The notes: generated by a model from the sequence alone, not told the origin. A stretch of DNA of 64,000 nucleotides from Naumannella halotolerans (GCF_004364645.1 NZ_SOAW01000001.1:1736001-1800000); one strand, 5' to 3'; numbered from the stretch's first letter, positions 36,824 to 45,873 are shown. A program made the numbers and translations.

Positions 36824-36838
36824 CGGGCCTCAGGCCCG
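36824..36838 (-). terminator. Weak hairpin after clpX
   Basis: CGGGCC-TCA-GGCCCG forms a short 6-bp stem 12 bp past the clpX stop. The surrounding 258-bp gap (36593-36850) also holds partial copies of the clpX 3' end (CTCGACGGGGTTCAGGCGC near 36730, compare CTCGACGGAGCTCAGGCGC at 36839), but no gene. Confidence 0.4.
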
Positions 36839-36850
36839 GCTCGACGGAGC

Positions 36851-38146
36851 TCAGGCGCTGCGCTCCTTGCGCTCGCGCCGCGGCAGCTTGGCATGCGGTA
36901 CGAGGGTGGGCAGCACATTGTCGTTCACCACGTCCTCGGTGATGATCACCCGGGCGACATCGTCGGCACTGGGTACGTCGAACATCACATTCAACAGCAC
37001 CTCCTCGAGGATCGCCCGCAGGCCGCGGGCACCGGTCCCCCGCAGCAGCGCCAGGTCGGCGATCGCCTCGACGGCCTCCGGGGTGAACTCGAGCTCCACG
37101 CCGTCGAGTTCGAACAGCTTGCGGAACTGCCGGATCAGCGCATTCTTCGGCTCGGTGAGGATCGCGATCAGCGCCGCCCGGTCCAGGGGCGCGACGGTGC
37201 TGATCATCGGCAGCCGGCCGATGAACTCCGGGATCAGACCGAACTTGGTCAGATCCTCGGGACGGACCTCCTCGAACGGGTTCTCCGCCGGCGGACGCCG
37301 CGACTCGGTGTCGTTGTTGAACCCGATCGGGCGCTTGCCGACCCGGTCGTCGATGATCTGGTCCAGACCGGCGAACGCACCACCGACGATGAACAAGACA
37401 TTGGTGGTGTCGATCTGGATGAAGTCCTGATGCGGGTGTTTGCGACCACCCTGCGGCGGCACCGAGGCGGTGGTCCCCTCCAGGATCTTCAGCAGCGCCT
37501 GCTGCACCCCTTCGCCGGAGACGTCGCGGGTGATCGACGGGTTCTCCGACTTGCGGGCGACCTTGTCGATCTCGTCGATGTAGATGATCCCGGTCTCGGC
37601 CTTCTTCACATCGAAGTCGGCGGCCTGGATCAGCTTCAGCAAGATGTTCTCGACGTCCTCGCCGACGTACCCGGCCTCGGTCAGTGCCGTCGCATCGGCC
37701 ATCGCGAACGGAACGTTCAGCATCTTCGCCAGGGTCTGGGCGAGGTAGGTCTTGCCGCAGCCGGTGGGCCCGATCAGCAGGATGTTGGACTTGCCGAGTT
37801 CCACCCCGTCGTCCTCGGCGGCGCGTCGCCCCGAGGAGCCCTGCTGCTGGGACTGCACCCGCTTGTAGTGGTTGTAGACCGCCACCGCGAGCGCCTTCTT
37901 CGCCGAGTCCTGCCCGATCACGTAGGTGTCAAGGAACTCCCGAATCTGCTTCGGCTTGGGCAACTCCTCCAACAGACCGGAGTCGGAGGCGCTGGAGAGC
38001 TCCTCCTCGATGATCTCGTTGCAGAGCTCGATGCATTCGTCACAGATGTAGACGCCTGAGCCCGCGATGAGCTTCTTGACCTGCTTCTGGCTCTTTCCGC
38101 AGAACGAGCACTTCAGCAGATCGCCGCTCTCACCGATCCGTGCCAT
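36851..38146 (-). CDS. clpX: ATP-dependent Clp protease unfoldase ClpX
   Basis: The 431-aa AAA+ protein has an N-terminal zinc-binding domain with cysteines at 13, 16, 35 and 38, Walker A GPTGCGKT at 126-133, Walker B with IIYIDEIDK, the pore GYVG motif ([11 protein letters not shown]), sensor and C-terminal small domain with [10 protein letters not shown]. It recognises substrates and threads them into the ClpP1P2 chamber. It is 129 bp after clpP2 on the same strand, the usual actinobacterial order. Confidence 0.97.
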   Translation of the reverse strand: MARIGESGDLLKCSFCGKSQKQVKKLIAGSGVYICDECIELCNEIIEEELSSASDSGLLEELPKPKQIREFLDTYVIGQDSAKKALAVAVYNHYKRVQSQQQGSSGRRAAEDDGVELGKSNILLIGPTGCGKTYLAQTLAKMLNVPFAMADATALTEAGYVGEDVENILLKLIQAADFDVKKAETGIIYIDEIDKVARKSENPSITRDVSGEGVQQALLKILEGTTASVPPQGGRKHPHQDFIQIDTTNVLFIVGGAFAGLDQIIDDRVGKRPIGFNNDTESRRPPAENPFEEVRPEDLTKFGLIPEFIGRLPMISTVAPLDRAALIAILTEPKNALIRQFRKLFELDGVELEFTPEAVEAIADLALLRGTGARGLRAILEEVLLNVMFDVPSADDVARVIITEDVVNDNVLPTLVPHAKLPRRERKERSA

Positions 38147-38275
38147 TCATCCACTCCATCCGTATCCAACCGTGCCCCGACCCGCTTGCCAGGGGTCCAG
38201 CCTAACTCGCAGACCGAACAATCACGCCGGTCATTTCGATGCCGGCTGCGGAGTGTCCTCCGCAGCCGTCGCCAC

Positions 38276-38947
38276 TCAGTCCTCGACGTCCTTGAGGGAG
38301 GTCAGGATGTCATCGACGATGCCGTACGCCTTGGCCTGTTCGGCCGTCAGGTACTTGTCGCGCTCCACGTCCAGGCTCACCTGTTCCTTCGACTTGCCCG
38401 AGGCCTCGGAGATCATCGTCTCCATCAGTTCGCGGATCCGCAGGATCTCCTTGGCCTGGATCTCCAGGTCCGAGGACTGGCCGTAGGAGCCCTGGGAGGT
38501 GTAGGGCTGGTGGATCAGCACGGTGCTGTTCGGCAGCATCAGTCGCTGCCCCTTCGTACCAGCGGCCAGGATCACCGCCGCAGCGGAGGCGGCCATGCCC
38601 AGACAGACGGTCTGGATCTTCGGCTTGATGTAGCGCATCGTGTCGTAGATCGCGGTCATGGCCGAGAACGATCCGCCGGGGCTGTTGATGTACATGCTGA
38701 TCTGCCGATCGGCGTCCATCGACTGCAGGCACAGCAGCTGTGCCATCACGGCATTGGCGATGTCGTCGGTGATCGGGGTGCCGAGGAAGATGATCCGGTC
38801 CTCGAAGAGCTTCGTGTAGGGGTCGACCCGACGCACACCGTAGGACGTGCGCTCCTCCCACTGCGGGATGTAGTAGTCCATCGACGGGCCTGCCGGGGCG
38901 ATGCCACCGGGAAGGCTGGGGTTGGTGTTCACAGTCTGTTGCCTCAT
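38276..38947 (-). CDS. clpP2: ATP-dependent Clp protease proteolytic subunit ClpP2
   Basis: The ATG at 38947 gives 223 aa; a GTG at 38932 (VNTNPSLPGG) has a better-placed GAGG and is an alternative. The catalytic triad is Ser121 (GMAASAAAVI), His146 (VLIHQP) and Asp193 (SLDVERD). The N-terminal propeptide is long, as for actinobacterial ClpP2, which forms a mixed complex with ClpP1. It follows clpP1 by 29 bp. Confidence 0.95.
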   Translation of the reverse strand: MRQQTVNTNPSLPGGIAPAGPSMDYYIPQWEERTSYGVRRVDPYTKLFEDRIIFLGTPITDDIANAVMAQLLCLQSMDADRQISMYINSPGGSFSAMTAIYDTMRYIKPKIQTVCLGMAASAAAVILAAGTKGQRLMLPNSTVLIHQPYTSQGSYGQSSDLEIQAKEILRIRELMETMISEASGKSKEQVSLDVERDKYLTAEQAKAYGIVDDILTSLKDVED

Positions 38948-38976
38948 CTGTTCTGGCGTCTGAGAGTTCCGCGGAA

Positions 38977-39582
38977 TCACTGGTTGGGCGCGTCTTCGGC
39001 GTCGCTGATCTGCGAGGCGCGCTCGAAGACGTGGTCGATGAAGCCGTACTCCTTGGCCTGGTCGGCGGTGAACCACCGGTCGCGGTCGGAGTCGGCCTCG
39101 ATCTGCTCCAGGCTCTGCCCGGTGTGCTCGGCGATCAGGCTGGCCATCTGCCGCTTGATGTGCAGCGACTGCTCGGCCTGGATCCGGATGTCGGAGGCGG
39201 TGCCACCGAGTCCGCCGGACGGCTGGTGCATCATGATCCGGCTGTGCGGCAATGCGTACCGCTTGCCCTGGGTGCCGGCGCTGAGCAGGAACTGGCCCAT
39301 GGAGGCCGCCAGGCCCATGGCCACGGTGGCGACATCGTTGGAGATCCACTTCATGGTGTCGTAGATCGCCATGCCCGAGTCGACCGAGCCGCCTGGGGAG
39401 TTGATGTAGAGCCAGATGTCGGTGTCAGGGTCCTCGGCGTTCAGCAGCAGCATCTGCGCACAGATCGCGTTGGCATTCTCGTCCTTCACCTCGGAGCCGA
39501 GGAAGACGATCCGGTTGGCGAGCAGGGACTGGTAGACGTTGTCGGTCAACCCAAAGCCCGGTGCGGTGGCGGCGGCCCGCAT
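38977..39582 (-). CDS. clpP1: ATP-dependent Clp protease proteolytic subunit ClpP1
   Basis: With the ATG at 39582 ([21 protein letters not shown]) the protein is 201 aa; a GTG at 39621 would add 13 residues, and neither has a clear ribosome-binding site. The triad is Ser94 (LAASMGQ), His119 (IMMHQP) and Asp164 (EADSDRD). ClpP1 and ClpP2 assemble into one 14-mer in actinobacteria. It is separated from tig by a strong terminator. Confidence 0.94.
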   Translation of the reverse strand: MRAAATAPGFGLTDNVYQSLLANRIVFLGSEVKDENANAICAQMLLLNAEDPDTDIWLYINSPGGSVDSGMAIYDTMKWISNDVATVAMGLAASMGQFLLSAGTQGKRYALPHSRIMMHQPSGGLGGTASDIRIQAEQSLHIKRQMASLIAEHTGQSLEQIEADSDRDRWFTADQAKEYGFIDHVFERASQISDAEDAPNQ

Positions 39583-39747
39583 GGGAGCGGGTCCGGGGAA
39601 ATTCGTCGCTGATGAATTCACGTGTCCGAACGTACCGGTCGAAGTGCGCAAAACCGATGAACCGGGAACTTTGTTCGCTGTTGGCGCAGCGCCGTGTTGA
39701 CTCGGCGTGGCCCGCCCGGCGCCGGTCACCGGATCACCGCAGACGTG

Positions 39748-39780
39748 ACAGGGCCCCGGGAGAGTTTCCCGGGGCCCTGT
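39748..39780 (-). terminator. Terminator after tig
   Basis: A perfect 13-bp stem (ACAGGGCCCCGGG with CCCGGGGCCCTGT) around a 7-nt loop lies 22 bp beyond the tig stop. It makes tig and clpP1P2 separate transcription units. Confidence 0.85.
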
Positions 39781-39802
39781 TCTGCTCGTTCGCCTACTCG
39801 GT

Positions 39803-41353
39803 TCAGCTGTCGGACTTCTCCGACTTGGCCTTGGCCGACTTCGACTTGGTCGGCTTGGCCTTCTTCGGCTTCTCCTCGGCCGCCGGAGCCTCATCGGCCG
39901 TCTCGGTGCTCGCTGCCTCGTCCGTGGTCTCGGTGGCCACGGCGTCGTCCGCCGGCTCGCTGGGGACGGTGTCGACCTCGATCACCTCCGGTCCGGCCTC
40001 GACATCGGCAGCCGGATCGGCCAGCGTCCCGTCGGGCCGCAGGTTCTTCAGGTCGACGACATTGCCCTCGGTGTCCTTCACCTCGGCAGAGGCCACCAGC
40101 TCGGCCAGCGCCTTGCTCCGACGGATCTCCGACATCCACTCCGCGGTGTGGTTGTGCTCCATCATGTGCTGCGCTTCTTGTTCCGGGCTGGTGTTGTTCT
40201 GCTGCGCGCGCATCATCAGGTGCTGGGTCAGGTCGTTCTGGTCGACGCCGATCTCCGAGGTCTCGGCCAGCTTGTCCAGCACGAGCTGAGCCTTCAGGGC
40301 CTCAGCGGTGCGGGCGTCGATGTCGGCCCAGAACTCCTCGGCGGTCTGCTCCTCCTCGCTGTCGGCGAGGTACTGGTCCAGGGTCAATCCGGCCTGGGCC
40401 AGTTGCTGGGTGATCTGGTTGTGACGTGCCTCCACCTCGGCGGACACGACCGACTCCGGGACCTCCAGGTCGATCTGGGCGACATAGGCCTCCAGGACCT
40501 CGTCCCGTGCCTTCGACGCCTGGTCCAGACGGGCCATCTGTTCGGCCCGGGACTCCAGATCGGCACGCATCTCGTCGGCGGTCTCGAACTGCGAGACCTG
40601 CTGGGCGAAAGCGTCGTCGACCTCGGGCAGCTCCTGCTCCGAGACCTTCTGCACCGTGACCTCGATGTCGGCATCCTCGCCTCGCAGCGGGCCCCCGACC
40701 AGAGTGGAGGTGAAGGTCACCGACTCACCGGCGCTCAACCCGGTGACGGCCTCATCCAGGCCGTCCAGCATGCCGCCGGCGCCGACGGTGTACTGCAGAC
40801 CCTCGGCAGTTGCGTCCTCCAACGCCTCGCCACCCTTCGAACCCTTCAGGTCGATGGTGACGATGTCGCCCTCGGCGGCGGGACGGTCCACCTCGTTCTG
40901 GCTGCCGAGCCGCTGCCGCAGCAGCTTGATCTGCTCGTCGACGAGAGTCTCGTCGACCTCCAGCGGGTCGACGGTGACCGAGACGCCGGTGGCCTCGGGC
41001 AGGTCGAAGTCGGGGCGCACCACGACGTCGGCGGTGAACTCGACGAGGTCACCGTCCTCCAACTTGGTCACCTCCACCTCCGGCTGGCCGAGCGGGATCA
41101 GCGAGTGCTCGGCGATGGCCTTGGAGTACTGCTCGGGAAGCGCGTCGTTGACGGCGTCGCTCAGGATCGCGCCACGGCCGAACCGCTGGTCGATGATGGC
41201 TGCAGGAACCTTGCCCTTGCGGAATCCGGGGATGGTGACCTGCTGAGCGATCTGGCGGTAGGCCTTGTCCAGGCTCGGCTTCAGGTCGGCGAACGGAACC
41301 TCGATGGTGATCTTCACGCGCGACGGGCTGAGCTGCTCGATGGTGCTGGGCAA
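39803..41353 (-). CDS. tig: Trigger factor
   Basis: The best start is TTG at 41353 ([20 protein letters not shown]) with CGGAG seven bases upstream, giving 516 aa; the longer open frame is built from repeat DNA. Domains: the ribosome-binding N-terminus with the GFRKGKVP signature, an FKBP-type isomerase domain (about 150-240), and the helical chaperone C-domain. After about residue 440 an acidic, then Lys/Ser-rich tail ([20 protein letters not shown]) extends the protein. Trigger factor holds nascent chains at the ribosome exit. It stands directly beside the repeat region. Confidence 0.94.
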   Translation of the reverse strand: MPSTIEQLSPSRVKITIEVPFADLKPSLDKAYRQIAQQVTIPGFRKGKVPAAIIDQRFGRGAILSDAVNDALPEQYSKAIAEHSLIPLGQPEVEVTKLEDGDLVEFTADVVVRPDFDLPEATGVSVTVDPLEVDETLVDEQIKLLRQRLGSQNEVDRPAAEGDIVTIDLKGSKGGEALEDATAEGLQYTVGAGGMLDGLDEAVTGLSAGESVTFTSTLVGGPLRGEDADIEVTVQKVSEQELPEVDDAFAQQVSQFETADEMRADLESRAEQMARLDQASKARDEVLEAYVAQIDLEVPESVVSAEVEARHNQITQQLAQAGLTLDQYLADSEEEQTAEEFWADIDARTAEALKAQLVLDKLAETSEIGVDQNDLTQHLMMRAQQNNTSPEQEAQHMMEHNHTAEWMSEIRRSKALAELVASAEVKDTEGNVVDLKNLRPDGTLADPAADVEAGPEVIEVDTVPSEPADDAVATETTDEAASTETADEAPAAEEKPKKAKPTKSKSAKAKSEKSDS

Positions 41354-41467
41354 GATGATTCTCCGTTGTAAGTCTTCGTGGTGATGTCGTCGCGCCGCAG
41401 CGCAGACGGATAACCACGCCATCGTACCCATCTGCCAGCGCCGAGGCCACCGGACGCCGGCAGCGCG

Positions 41468-41559
41468 GATTCCGACGGCTCGCGCGCATCCGACGGCACC
41501 CGCGGCGCCAGACCACGCGACCCAGCGCGGCACACGCATCGGCGGGCCGTCGATTCCCC
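41468..41559. repeat. 95-bp inverted-end element, copy 1
   Basis: It begins GGATTCCGACGGCTCGC and ends GGCCGTCGATTCCCC, which are near complements of one another. The inside contains GGCGCCAGACCACGCG, a block shared with the other copies. Confidence 0.65.
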
Positions 41560-41835
41560 ATTCTTGGTCTTCGGCGGTCTCCCCCAGCCCAGCCTGATCG
41601 TCGATCCCACCCGCGCCTGGTCGTCGATCCCACAGCCTGCTCGTCGATCCCCCAACAACCTCCCGTCGATGCCCCGCAGCCTCCCAACCTGGCGCCACCT
41701 TCAGCGAGGATTCCGTCGATCCCCCAAACAACCTCCCCGTCGATGCCCCACAGCCTCCCCGTCGATGCCCCAACAACCTCCCAACCTGGCGCCACCTTCA
41801 GCGAAGGGTTCCAACGTGGCAGCCCCTGAGCGATC

Positions 41836-41929
41836 GGGATTCCGACGTCTGACCACCTCGACCGCGAGTCAGAACGCCAGATCACGCCACCGAACGCGGC
41901 CTGGCCGTTCACGAGGCGTCGATTTCCCC
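41836..41929. repeat. 95-bp inverted-end element, copy 2 (most diverged)
   Basis: It begins GGGATTCCGACGTCTGACC and ends GGCGTCGATTTCCCC. The inner CGCCAGATCACGCCACCG matches the shared block. Confidence 0.55.
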
Positions 41930-41995
41930 GCCCTTGTCCCGCGACGCACGAGCCGCGCCATGCCCTCGACAACCCGGGCCACAAGGATGCGCGAC

Positions 41996-42090
41996 GGGGA
42001 TTCCGACGGCTCGCCGGCTTCGAGCGGCAGCCGCGGCGCCAGACCACGCCGGCTGCCGCAACCGGAGCGGCCACGAGCCGTCGATTTCCC
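41996..42090. repeat. 95-bp inverted-end element, copy 3
   Basis: It begins GGGGATTCCGACGGCTCGC and ends GAGCCGTCGATTTCCC. The inside contains GGCGCCAGACCACGCC. Confidence 0.65.
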
Positions 42091-42110
42091 ACCAGCCGCA
42101 CTCCGAGGCC

Positions 42111-42177
42111 GACCGTCGCTGGCCCACCTGGTTACCGTCGCTGCCCCACCTAATTACCGTCGCTGCCCCACCTATTT
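42111..42177. repeat. 22-bp tandem repeat, three copies
   Basis: The unit TTACCGTCGCTGCCCCACCT(AA) occurs three times head to tail, the first with two changes. The ends run into TTTCCCGG. Confidence 0.65.
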
Positions 42178-42335
42178 CCCGGCGCCCGCACTCTTGCCTG
42201 TTTGCCGACACCAGCCGGTTCTCCGGACACCGAGGTGATCGGTCGGTGCCACCCACAACCGGGAACCACCAGCCGCCCGAGCCCCGCGGCATTGGACGCC
42301 GAGTCGCTGCATGCCCGAGCCGCAGGACGCTCGAC

Positions 42336-42431
42336 GGGGATTCCGACGGCTCGCACGTGCCGGACGGCACCCGCAGCACCAGATCACGCGCCCGAGCACG
42401 GCTGACACATCGGCGAGCCGTCAATTTCCCC
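42336..42431. repeat. 95-bp inverted-end element, copy 4
   Basis: It begins GGGGATTCCGACGGCTCGC and ends GAGCCGTCAATTTCCCC. It is nearly identical to copy 5, including the preceding GAGCCGCAGGACGCTCGAC, so the duplication unit is larger than the element. Confidence 0.7.
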
Positions 42432-42559
42432 ACCCAACCGCGACCCAGATCCCTCGGAGAGACACCGCCCCTCCCTCACGGTGAGCACCGCGCCCCGACA
42501 CCACCAAGCCACCTCGGCGCCACAAGCCACAAGACGCCAAGAGCCGCAGGACGCTCGAC

Positions 42560-42655
42560 GGGGATTCCGACGGCTCGCACGCGCCGGACGGCACCCGCAG
42601 CACCAGATGACGCGCCCGAGCACGGCTGACACATCGGCGAGCCGTCAATTTCCCC
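42560..42655. repeat. 95-bp inverted-end element, copy 5
   Basis: It differs from copy 4 at only two or three bases (for example GCGCC for GTGCC after the left end, GATGACG for GATCACG inside). The near identity implies recent duplication. Confidence 0.7.
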
Positions 42656-42700
42656 ACCCAACCGCGACCCGGTTCCTGGCGGCCAGTTCCCACCAGACCC

Positions 42701-43007
42701 AAGGCGGTGTGGCCCCAAAGCAGCGCGGTCCCAAAGCGGCGCGGTCCCAAAGCGGCGTGGCCCCAAAGCGGCGTGGCCCCAAAGCGGCGTGGCCCCAAAG
42801 CGGCGCGGTCCCAAAGCGGCGCGGTCCCAAAGCGGCGCGGTCCCAAAGCGGCGCGGTCCCAAAGCGGCGCGGTCCCAAGGCAGCGCGGTCCCAAGGCGGC
42901 GCGGTCCGCAAGGCGGTATTGGTCCCAAGTCGGTAATGGTCCCAGGGCGGCGCAGTCTCAGGGCGGCGCAGTCTCAGGGCGGCGCAGTCTCAGGGCGGCG
43001 CGGTGTG
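42701..43007. repeat. 16-bp tandem array, about 19 units
   Basis: Units of AAAGCGGCGCGGTCCC and close variants (AAAGCGGCGTGGCCCC, AAGGCAGCGCGGTCCC) repeat with a strict 16-bp period from 42701 to about 42908. Two 17-18-bp diverged units follow, then four units of the type AGGGCGGCGCAGTCTC. Because 16 is not a multiple of three, all frames stay open and give spurious proteins. The array ends at the 3' end of the MFS pseudogene. Confidence 0.85.
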
Positions 43008-43009
43008 GA

Positions 43010-44334
43010 TCAGGAAGCCAGGGTCCGCGACGCCGTCGCCAGGCCGGCGCCATCGCGTCCGGAGACTGCCCAGAAGACCAAGGCGACGAAACCGACGGCG
43101 GCAGCGACCACCAGCATCGATGTGAGTCCGTACAGCTGCGGGACCTGGGCGCCGATCGCACTGCCCCCGGCGATGCCGACCTGGAATGCAACGACATAGG
43201 CCGAGGAGGCGACATCGGCGGCCGGACCGGCCAGTCGGATCACATCGGTGTGCAACATCGGCGGCAAGGAAGCAATCGGTGCGCCCCACAACACCAACAC
43301 GAGGACGACCATGGCCGGGGACCCGAACGCCACGGCCAGTGGTGAGATGGCCAACAGTCCTAGGATGGCGACGCTGATCCGGCCCCGGCTCCGGTCGATC
43401 CACCTCGACACGAACAACACAGCCAGCACCCCGAGGACCCCGTGCGCGACCAGCAGCAGCGGGAAGCCCGTGGCCCCGACACCGGCTCGTCGATCGGCGA
43501 GCAGGCTGATGAACGGGTACGCCAGATAGACCGCCCCCACCGCCAGTGCGGTCAACACGACCACCGTCGCGATCGAGCCGATCAGCCCGGGATTGCCCGG
43601 AGCCCGGGTCGGTGGGACGAGACGCCCTCGTCGATCTCCCCCGCATCACCGGCCCGCGCCGAACCAGCCACCTCACCGGCCCGCGCCGAACCAGCCACCT
43701 CACCGGCCCGCGCCGAACCAGCCACCTCACCGGCCCGCGCCGAACCAGCCACCTCACCGGTTCGCGCCGAACCAGCCTTGTTCCGGGCCGGGCCAGCAGG
43801 TAGGACCCGTCCGGCCCCGACGGTGAGTCCGAGGGCGAGTACGCCCAATGCGATCGCAGTCGCCCGCCAGCCGAGGAGCTGCCCGAGCCAGGCCACCAGC
43901 GGCACGCCAGCCACCATGGCCACCGAGGTACCGATGAAGGTCGAGCCGGCCGCACCCGACCGACGATGCTGGTCGGCGAGCTCTGCGGCGACCACCGGCA
44001 CCAGCGCGAAGACCACGGTGTGCACTGCCCCGACCACACCTCGAGAGACGAGTGCCACCGTCACCGAGGGGCTCAGCGCCAAGGCGAGCTGTCCGAGCGC
44101 CAACACCAGCAGGCAGAAGATGATCACCCCACGCCGGGAACGACGACGGACCATGATCGTCATCGGCACCCCGAGGACCGCCGCAACCCCGGCGTAGACG
44201 GTGATCAACAAGGCGATGCTCTGTTCGCTGACGGCAAGATCAGCTGCCATCACCGGCAACAGGGCGGTCGGCAGGAGTTCGGCGGTCATGAAGGTGACCG
44301 AACCGAGGACGACCGCGCGGACGGTGACGCTCAT
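43010..44334 (-). pseudogene. MFS drug-efflux-type transporter, frameshifted
   Basis: The first half (MSVTVRAVVLGSVTFMTAELL to about residue 180) holds six helices of a DHA1/sugar-efflux-type transporter, with the loop 2-3 signature GVPMTIMVRRRSRRG. The central loop is swollen by five 27-bp repeats. The second six helices (IGSIATVVVLTALAVGAVYLAYPF to TASRTLAS) lie in another frame, entered somewhere near 43590-43620; frame 1 ends in a stop at 43582. The ATG overlaps the hydrolase stop by 4 bp. Without correction only half a transporter would be made. Confidence 0.78.
43647..43781. repeat. 27-bp tandem repeat, five copies, in the MFS loop
   Basis: The unit CACCGGCCCGCGCCGAACCA + GCCACCT occurs five times, nearly identical, encoding repeated GSARAGEVA in the central loop of the transporter. 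The unit is divisible by three, so the repeats themselves keep the frame. Confidence 0.8.
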
Positions 44335-45133
44335 AGTCGGTGCCGACCCAGGAAGGCATCGATCATCTCCGCCCAGGCAGCAGTGTCCGCGGGACCGAAG
44401 ATGTGTGCGGCCCCGGTGACCTCCACGACCTCGGCCCCCGGGATCGCCGCACCCAGGTCCCTGGTGCTCGACGGCAGCACGATCCGATCCTGTTCGGCCA
44501 CCACCACCAACGACGGAACCGCCACCCGGGAGGCGATCGCGGTGATGTCGATGCTTCTGACAAGGTCCATCTGCCCGGACCGGCGAAGGCCCTCGACCCG
44601 ATGGTGGTCGGCAAGATCAGCGATCGCGGTCCGAGCCTGATCAGCGTCCATCGTCGCCAACACAGCCGGTGCGATGCTGGTCAGGAACAGCAGGTGGGCA
44701 AGATCATCGATCCGGCCCGCCCGGGCCAAGGAGGCATAGGTACGGGCGAAGGCGACTGCCTGTGCGTCGGCTCGGAGCATGCCCACCGTCAGCACCAGTG
44801 CACTGACTCGCTCGGGTGGCGGTGGGCAGCGGTGACCGCCACCGTGGCACCCATCGACAGTCCGAGCACCGGGAATCGCTCGTGCCCCGCAGCAACCCCG
44901 GCCGCGACCAGTTGATCGGCGAGCCAGTCGACCCCGTACCCAGTCGCGGGATCCGCACTGGCATCCGAGCCCGGATAGTCGACCCCGATCAGTTCCCGAT
45001 CGGTCAGGTGCCGGGCCAGTTCGCCGAAGTTGTCCGCGACGGACCCGCCCGCACCATGTGCCAGCAGCAGAGGCCGGACGTGTCCGAATCGGACCTTCGT
45101 CAGTGGCGGCTGCCCACTTGGTTCAGTGTTCAT
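44331..45133 (-). pseudogene. Alpha/beta hydrolase, frameshifted
   Basis: From the ATG at 45133 (MNTEPSGQPPLTKVRFGHVR) the fold is clear: oxyanion region LLLAHGAGGS, nucleophile elbow GLSMGA with Ser, then AHRHP. There a C is lost from a run (near 44814) and the frame ends; the rest, SALVLTVGMLRADAQAV to VPSLVVVAEQDRIVLP (acid region) and GAAHIFG (His), continues in another frame to the stop at 44331. The full protein would be about 267 aa. It forms an operon with the MFS gene and is divergent from merR. Confidence 0.8.
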
Positions 45134-45140
45134 ACCTGCG

Positions 45141-45172
45141 ACCGTAGGCATTGACATCAGTGGCAAGGTCAA
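45141..45172 (-). promoter_or_regulatory. MerR-type promoter-operator of the hydrolase-MFS pair
   Basis: On the minus strand TTGACC (45172-45167) and TACGGT (45146-45141) are 20 bp apart, the over-long spacer typical of MerR-controlled promoters. An imperfect palindrome TTGCCA-CTGA-TGTCAA fills the spacer (45166-45151). The -10 box ends seven bases before the hydrolase ATG, so the transcript would be leaderless. The adjacent merR gene is the obvious regulator. Confidence 0.6.
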
Positions 45173-45286
45173 ATCTCCGCACCAGCGGCACGGTCAAATC
45201 GGTCCACCCGCGCTCGTCGACCACCACGCCCCGACCGAACAGGACTCCACCTATGCTCGTGGGAGGAGGGGAACGACGCACCGAAG

Positions 45287-45382
45287 TGAGACGCAGTCCG
45301 TCACAGGTCCGGTCGAATCGACGAGCGGCACGATTGAGACGCAGTCGGTCACAGGTCCGGTCGAGTCGACAAGCGGCACGAT
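45287..45382. repeat. 48-bp tandem duplication running into the merR start
   Basis: Two copies of a 48-bp unit, from TGAGACGCAGTCCGTCACAG to AGCGGCACGAT, differ at only a few positions. The second copy ends in the AT of the merR ATG, so the start codon arises at the repeat boundary. Confidence 0.75.
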
Positions 45383-45755
45383 GCTGATCGGCGAACTCGC
45401 CGGTCTGAGTGGCGCATCCGCACGATCGTTGCGGCATTACGAATCCCAGGGCCTGATCACGTCCGACCGTGACGCCAACGGGTACCGGCACTACGCGGCG
45501 TCCACCGTCGAGGTGGTGCAGCGGATCCGACGTCTGCTGCGGGCGGGGTTCTCGTTGGAGTCGGTACGGGTGATCCTGCCCTGCCTGCTCGACACCGACC
45601 GGCCACTGCAGATGTGTCCCGCAGTTGCGGCCCAGGTCCGATCCTTGGTGGCTGATCTTGACTGTCGCGCCGAGGAATTGCAGCGTCGCCGCGAATCGGT
45701 GGCGGCGCTGATCGGTGACGCCGACGCGCCCGCGGGCGCGCCCGTCGACCACTGA
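45381..45755 (+). CDS. MerR-family transcriptional regulator
   Basis: The 124-aa protein starts MLIGELAGLSGASARSLRHYESQGLI, the MerR winged-helix signature, with the second wing region NGYRHYAASTVEVVQRIRRLLRAGFSLESVRVILPCL and a C-terminal coiled coil (AAQVRSLVADLDCRAEELQRRRESVAALI). Two cysteines (CLLDTDRPLQMC) could sense a ligand or metal. An in-frame GTG/ATG further up exists through the duplication, but the ATG at 45381 fits the family. It is divergent from the hydrolase-MFS pair and likely controls it. Confidence 0.88.
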   Translation: MLIGELAGLSGASARSLRHYESQGLITSDRDANGYRHYAASTVEVVQRIRRLLRAGFSLESVRVILPCLLDTDRPLQMCPAVAAQVRSLVADLDCRAEELQRRRESVAALIGDADAPAGAPVDH

Positions 45756-45873
45756 GCAATGGGCCCCACCGGTCAACGATCCGCGCACTCTCGAACCGGC
45801 CGGGACCGGCCCGCCGACGAACGACGACAAGACCCACCGGCCGAACCACGACAAGACCCACCGCCAATGCAGA

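Larger units (their letters stand above)
41354..43009. other. 1.65-kb non-coding repeat region
   Basis: This stretch between tig and the broken MFS gene holds no supported gene; its open frames are repeat artefacts. It contains five ~95-bp elements with inverted ends, a cluster of CGTCGATSCCCC-type repeats (41577-41800), three 22-bp tandem units (42111-42177) and a 16-bp tandem array (42701-43007). Confidence 0.75.

Noticed and set aside
42421-42936. Several open frames with PKAARSQ- or FGTAPLWD-type repeats
   Set aside because: They arise because the 16-bp repeat keeps every frame open. They have no start signal and no unrelated sequence of their own.
42701-43007. CRISPR array
   Set aside because: The repeats are head to tail with no spacers, and there are no cas genes nearby.
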